Below the pieces are notes generated by a model, which worked only from the letters and a program-made list of their open reading frames with translations, was not told the origin of the DNA and made no database searches. Shown in pieces: positions 63,441 to 64,000 of a DNA stretch of 64,000 bases. The first letter of the stretch is position 1. Each line of letters opens with the position of its first letter. Source of the stretch: Pseudoalteromonas sp. MEBiC 03607. Its GTDB lineage: Bacteria > Pseudomonadota > Gammaproteobacteria > Enterobacterales > Alteromonadaceae. The stretch spans positions 186,001 to 250,000 of the forward strand of contig NZ_SRRY01000002.1 in NCBI RefSeq assembly GCF_004792295.1, written 5' to 3'. The translations under genes and the position numbers were made by a program.

Positions 63441-63461
63441 TCTATTAATGAGTGTAGGGTA

Positions 63462-64000
63462 TTACTCTGCCGCTTTACATGCCGCAACAGCTGGCGCAAC
63501 AAGTTCAAGACCTGTTTTATCACACTCAGGTAGAGCAGCATCAGATACCGCAATTGGTGTAACGCGTTCGCCCCATTTAATATAACTTGCAGCCCAAGTT
63601 AAACCAGCACCAAAGGCTGCTGACATAATGTTTGAGTTAGGCTTGATGAGGCCTTGCTCAACAGCTTCACAAATTGCAATTGCAATTGTCGCTGCAGAGG
63701 TATTACCGTAATCGGCAATGTTCACCATGACTTTGTCGTCAGCTACTTTTAAGCGTTGCTGAATGGCTTGGATGATACGTAAATTAGCTTGGTGAGGAAC
63801 TAATACATCAATATCATCAAGTTGCAATTGCGCTTGGTTTAGCACGTCATCACAGGCTTCACTCATGCCTTTAACTGCACGTTTGAAGATTTCGCGACCT
63901 TCGAATAATAAGTTTGACGGACCAATTGGCTCATATTTATTTAAATCGCTACCAAAGTTCTCAATATGCAGGATATCGCGGTCTTCACTATCACAGCCTG
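63462..64000 (-). CDS. fabH: 3-oxoacyl-ACP synthase III family protein, C-terminal part (5' end beyond window)
   Basis: The frame is open to the window edge; about 179 residues are visible. Catalytic His in [13 protein letters not shown] and Asn in [20 protein letters not shown], with the Gly-rich end [20 protein letters not shown]-terminal extension of about 30 residues after the normal FabH end ([17 protein letters not shown]...) makes it longer than E. coli FabH. Could be FabH proper or a FabH-like ketoacyl synthase of a secondary pathway; the N-terminal Cys is not in view. Confidence 0.88.
   Translation of the reverse strand, partial: GCDSEDRDILHIENFGSDLNKYEPIGPSNLLFEGREIFKRAVKGMSEACDDVLNQAQLQLDDIDVLVPHQANLRIIQAIQQRLKVADDKVMVNIADYGNTSAATIAIAICEAVEQGLIKPNSNIMSAAFGAGLTWAASYIKWGERVTPIAVSDAALPECDKTGLELVAPAVAACKAAE

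Overview
The window looks like chromosomal DNA of a marine gammaproteobacterium of the Alteromonadales, most likely Pseudoalteromonas or a close relative. This is inferred from the low GC content, several large TonB-dependent receptors, GTG/TTG starts with AAGG-type ribosome sites, the mix of enteric-like orthologues (yegS, asd, tdk, rlmF, ltaE, gloA2) with marine-type ones (long-form urocanase), and VCR-like attC sites. No rRNA, tRNA, CRISPR array, phage or complete insertion sequence was seen.

Layout. 0-9.5 kb: end of a TonB receptor, lipid kinase (yegS), asd, a PaiB-like protein, a chemotaxis receptor, a CSS-type EAL phosphodiesterase and a YjaB-like acetyltransferase. 9.6-11.9 kb: a decayed, diverged copy of the heavy-metal RND operon found intact at 41-45.7 kb. 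In it the adaptor gene is reduced to its two ends, and the pump gene start is fused to an EAL domain. 12-16.2 kb: small genes, a sodium-channel-like protein and several uncharacterised small proteins. 16.2-20.7 kb: LysR regulator divergent from hutHU. 20.7-28.4 kb: a signalling operon (NIT-domain hybrid kinase, REC-EAL, pseudoreceiver-REC) with a divergent GAF protein.

28.5-34.9 kb: small accessory genes interspersed with REP-like GTAG-palindromes, including a 191-bp unit repeated three times in tandem. 35-39.9 kb: iron functions, namely two complementary bacterioferritin subunits, a siderophore-type receptor with a Fur box, PepSY and DUF3703 proteins. 40-45.7 kb: metal efflux (CDF exporter and CzcI-like/CzcB/CzcA). 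45.8-52 kb: acetyltransferase, sodA operon, alkylation repair pair (Ada/AlkA fusion and Ogt), tdk, ltaE, rlmF.

52.4-55.5 kb: a small integron cassette array without an integrase (CALIN). It has four attC-like sites and three cassettes, one carrying a FosA-type fosfomycin glutathione transferase whose known active-site residues are all conserved. Two decayed genes follow: a possible MbcA/ParS-type antitoxin and the end of an outer-membrane barrel. 55.5-64 kb: hydrolase, TPR-sulfotransferase, a large TonB receptor, a 51-residue Oxidored-like protein, a LETM1-like protein, an M17 aminopeptidase, gloA2 and the end of a FabH-type synthase.

Most unusual points: the RND-pump/EAL chimera, the CALIN with a fos cassette, and the mosaic REP cluster whose different stems share one GTAGG head.
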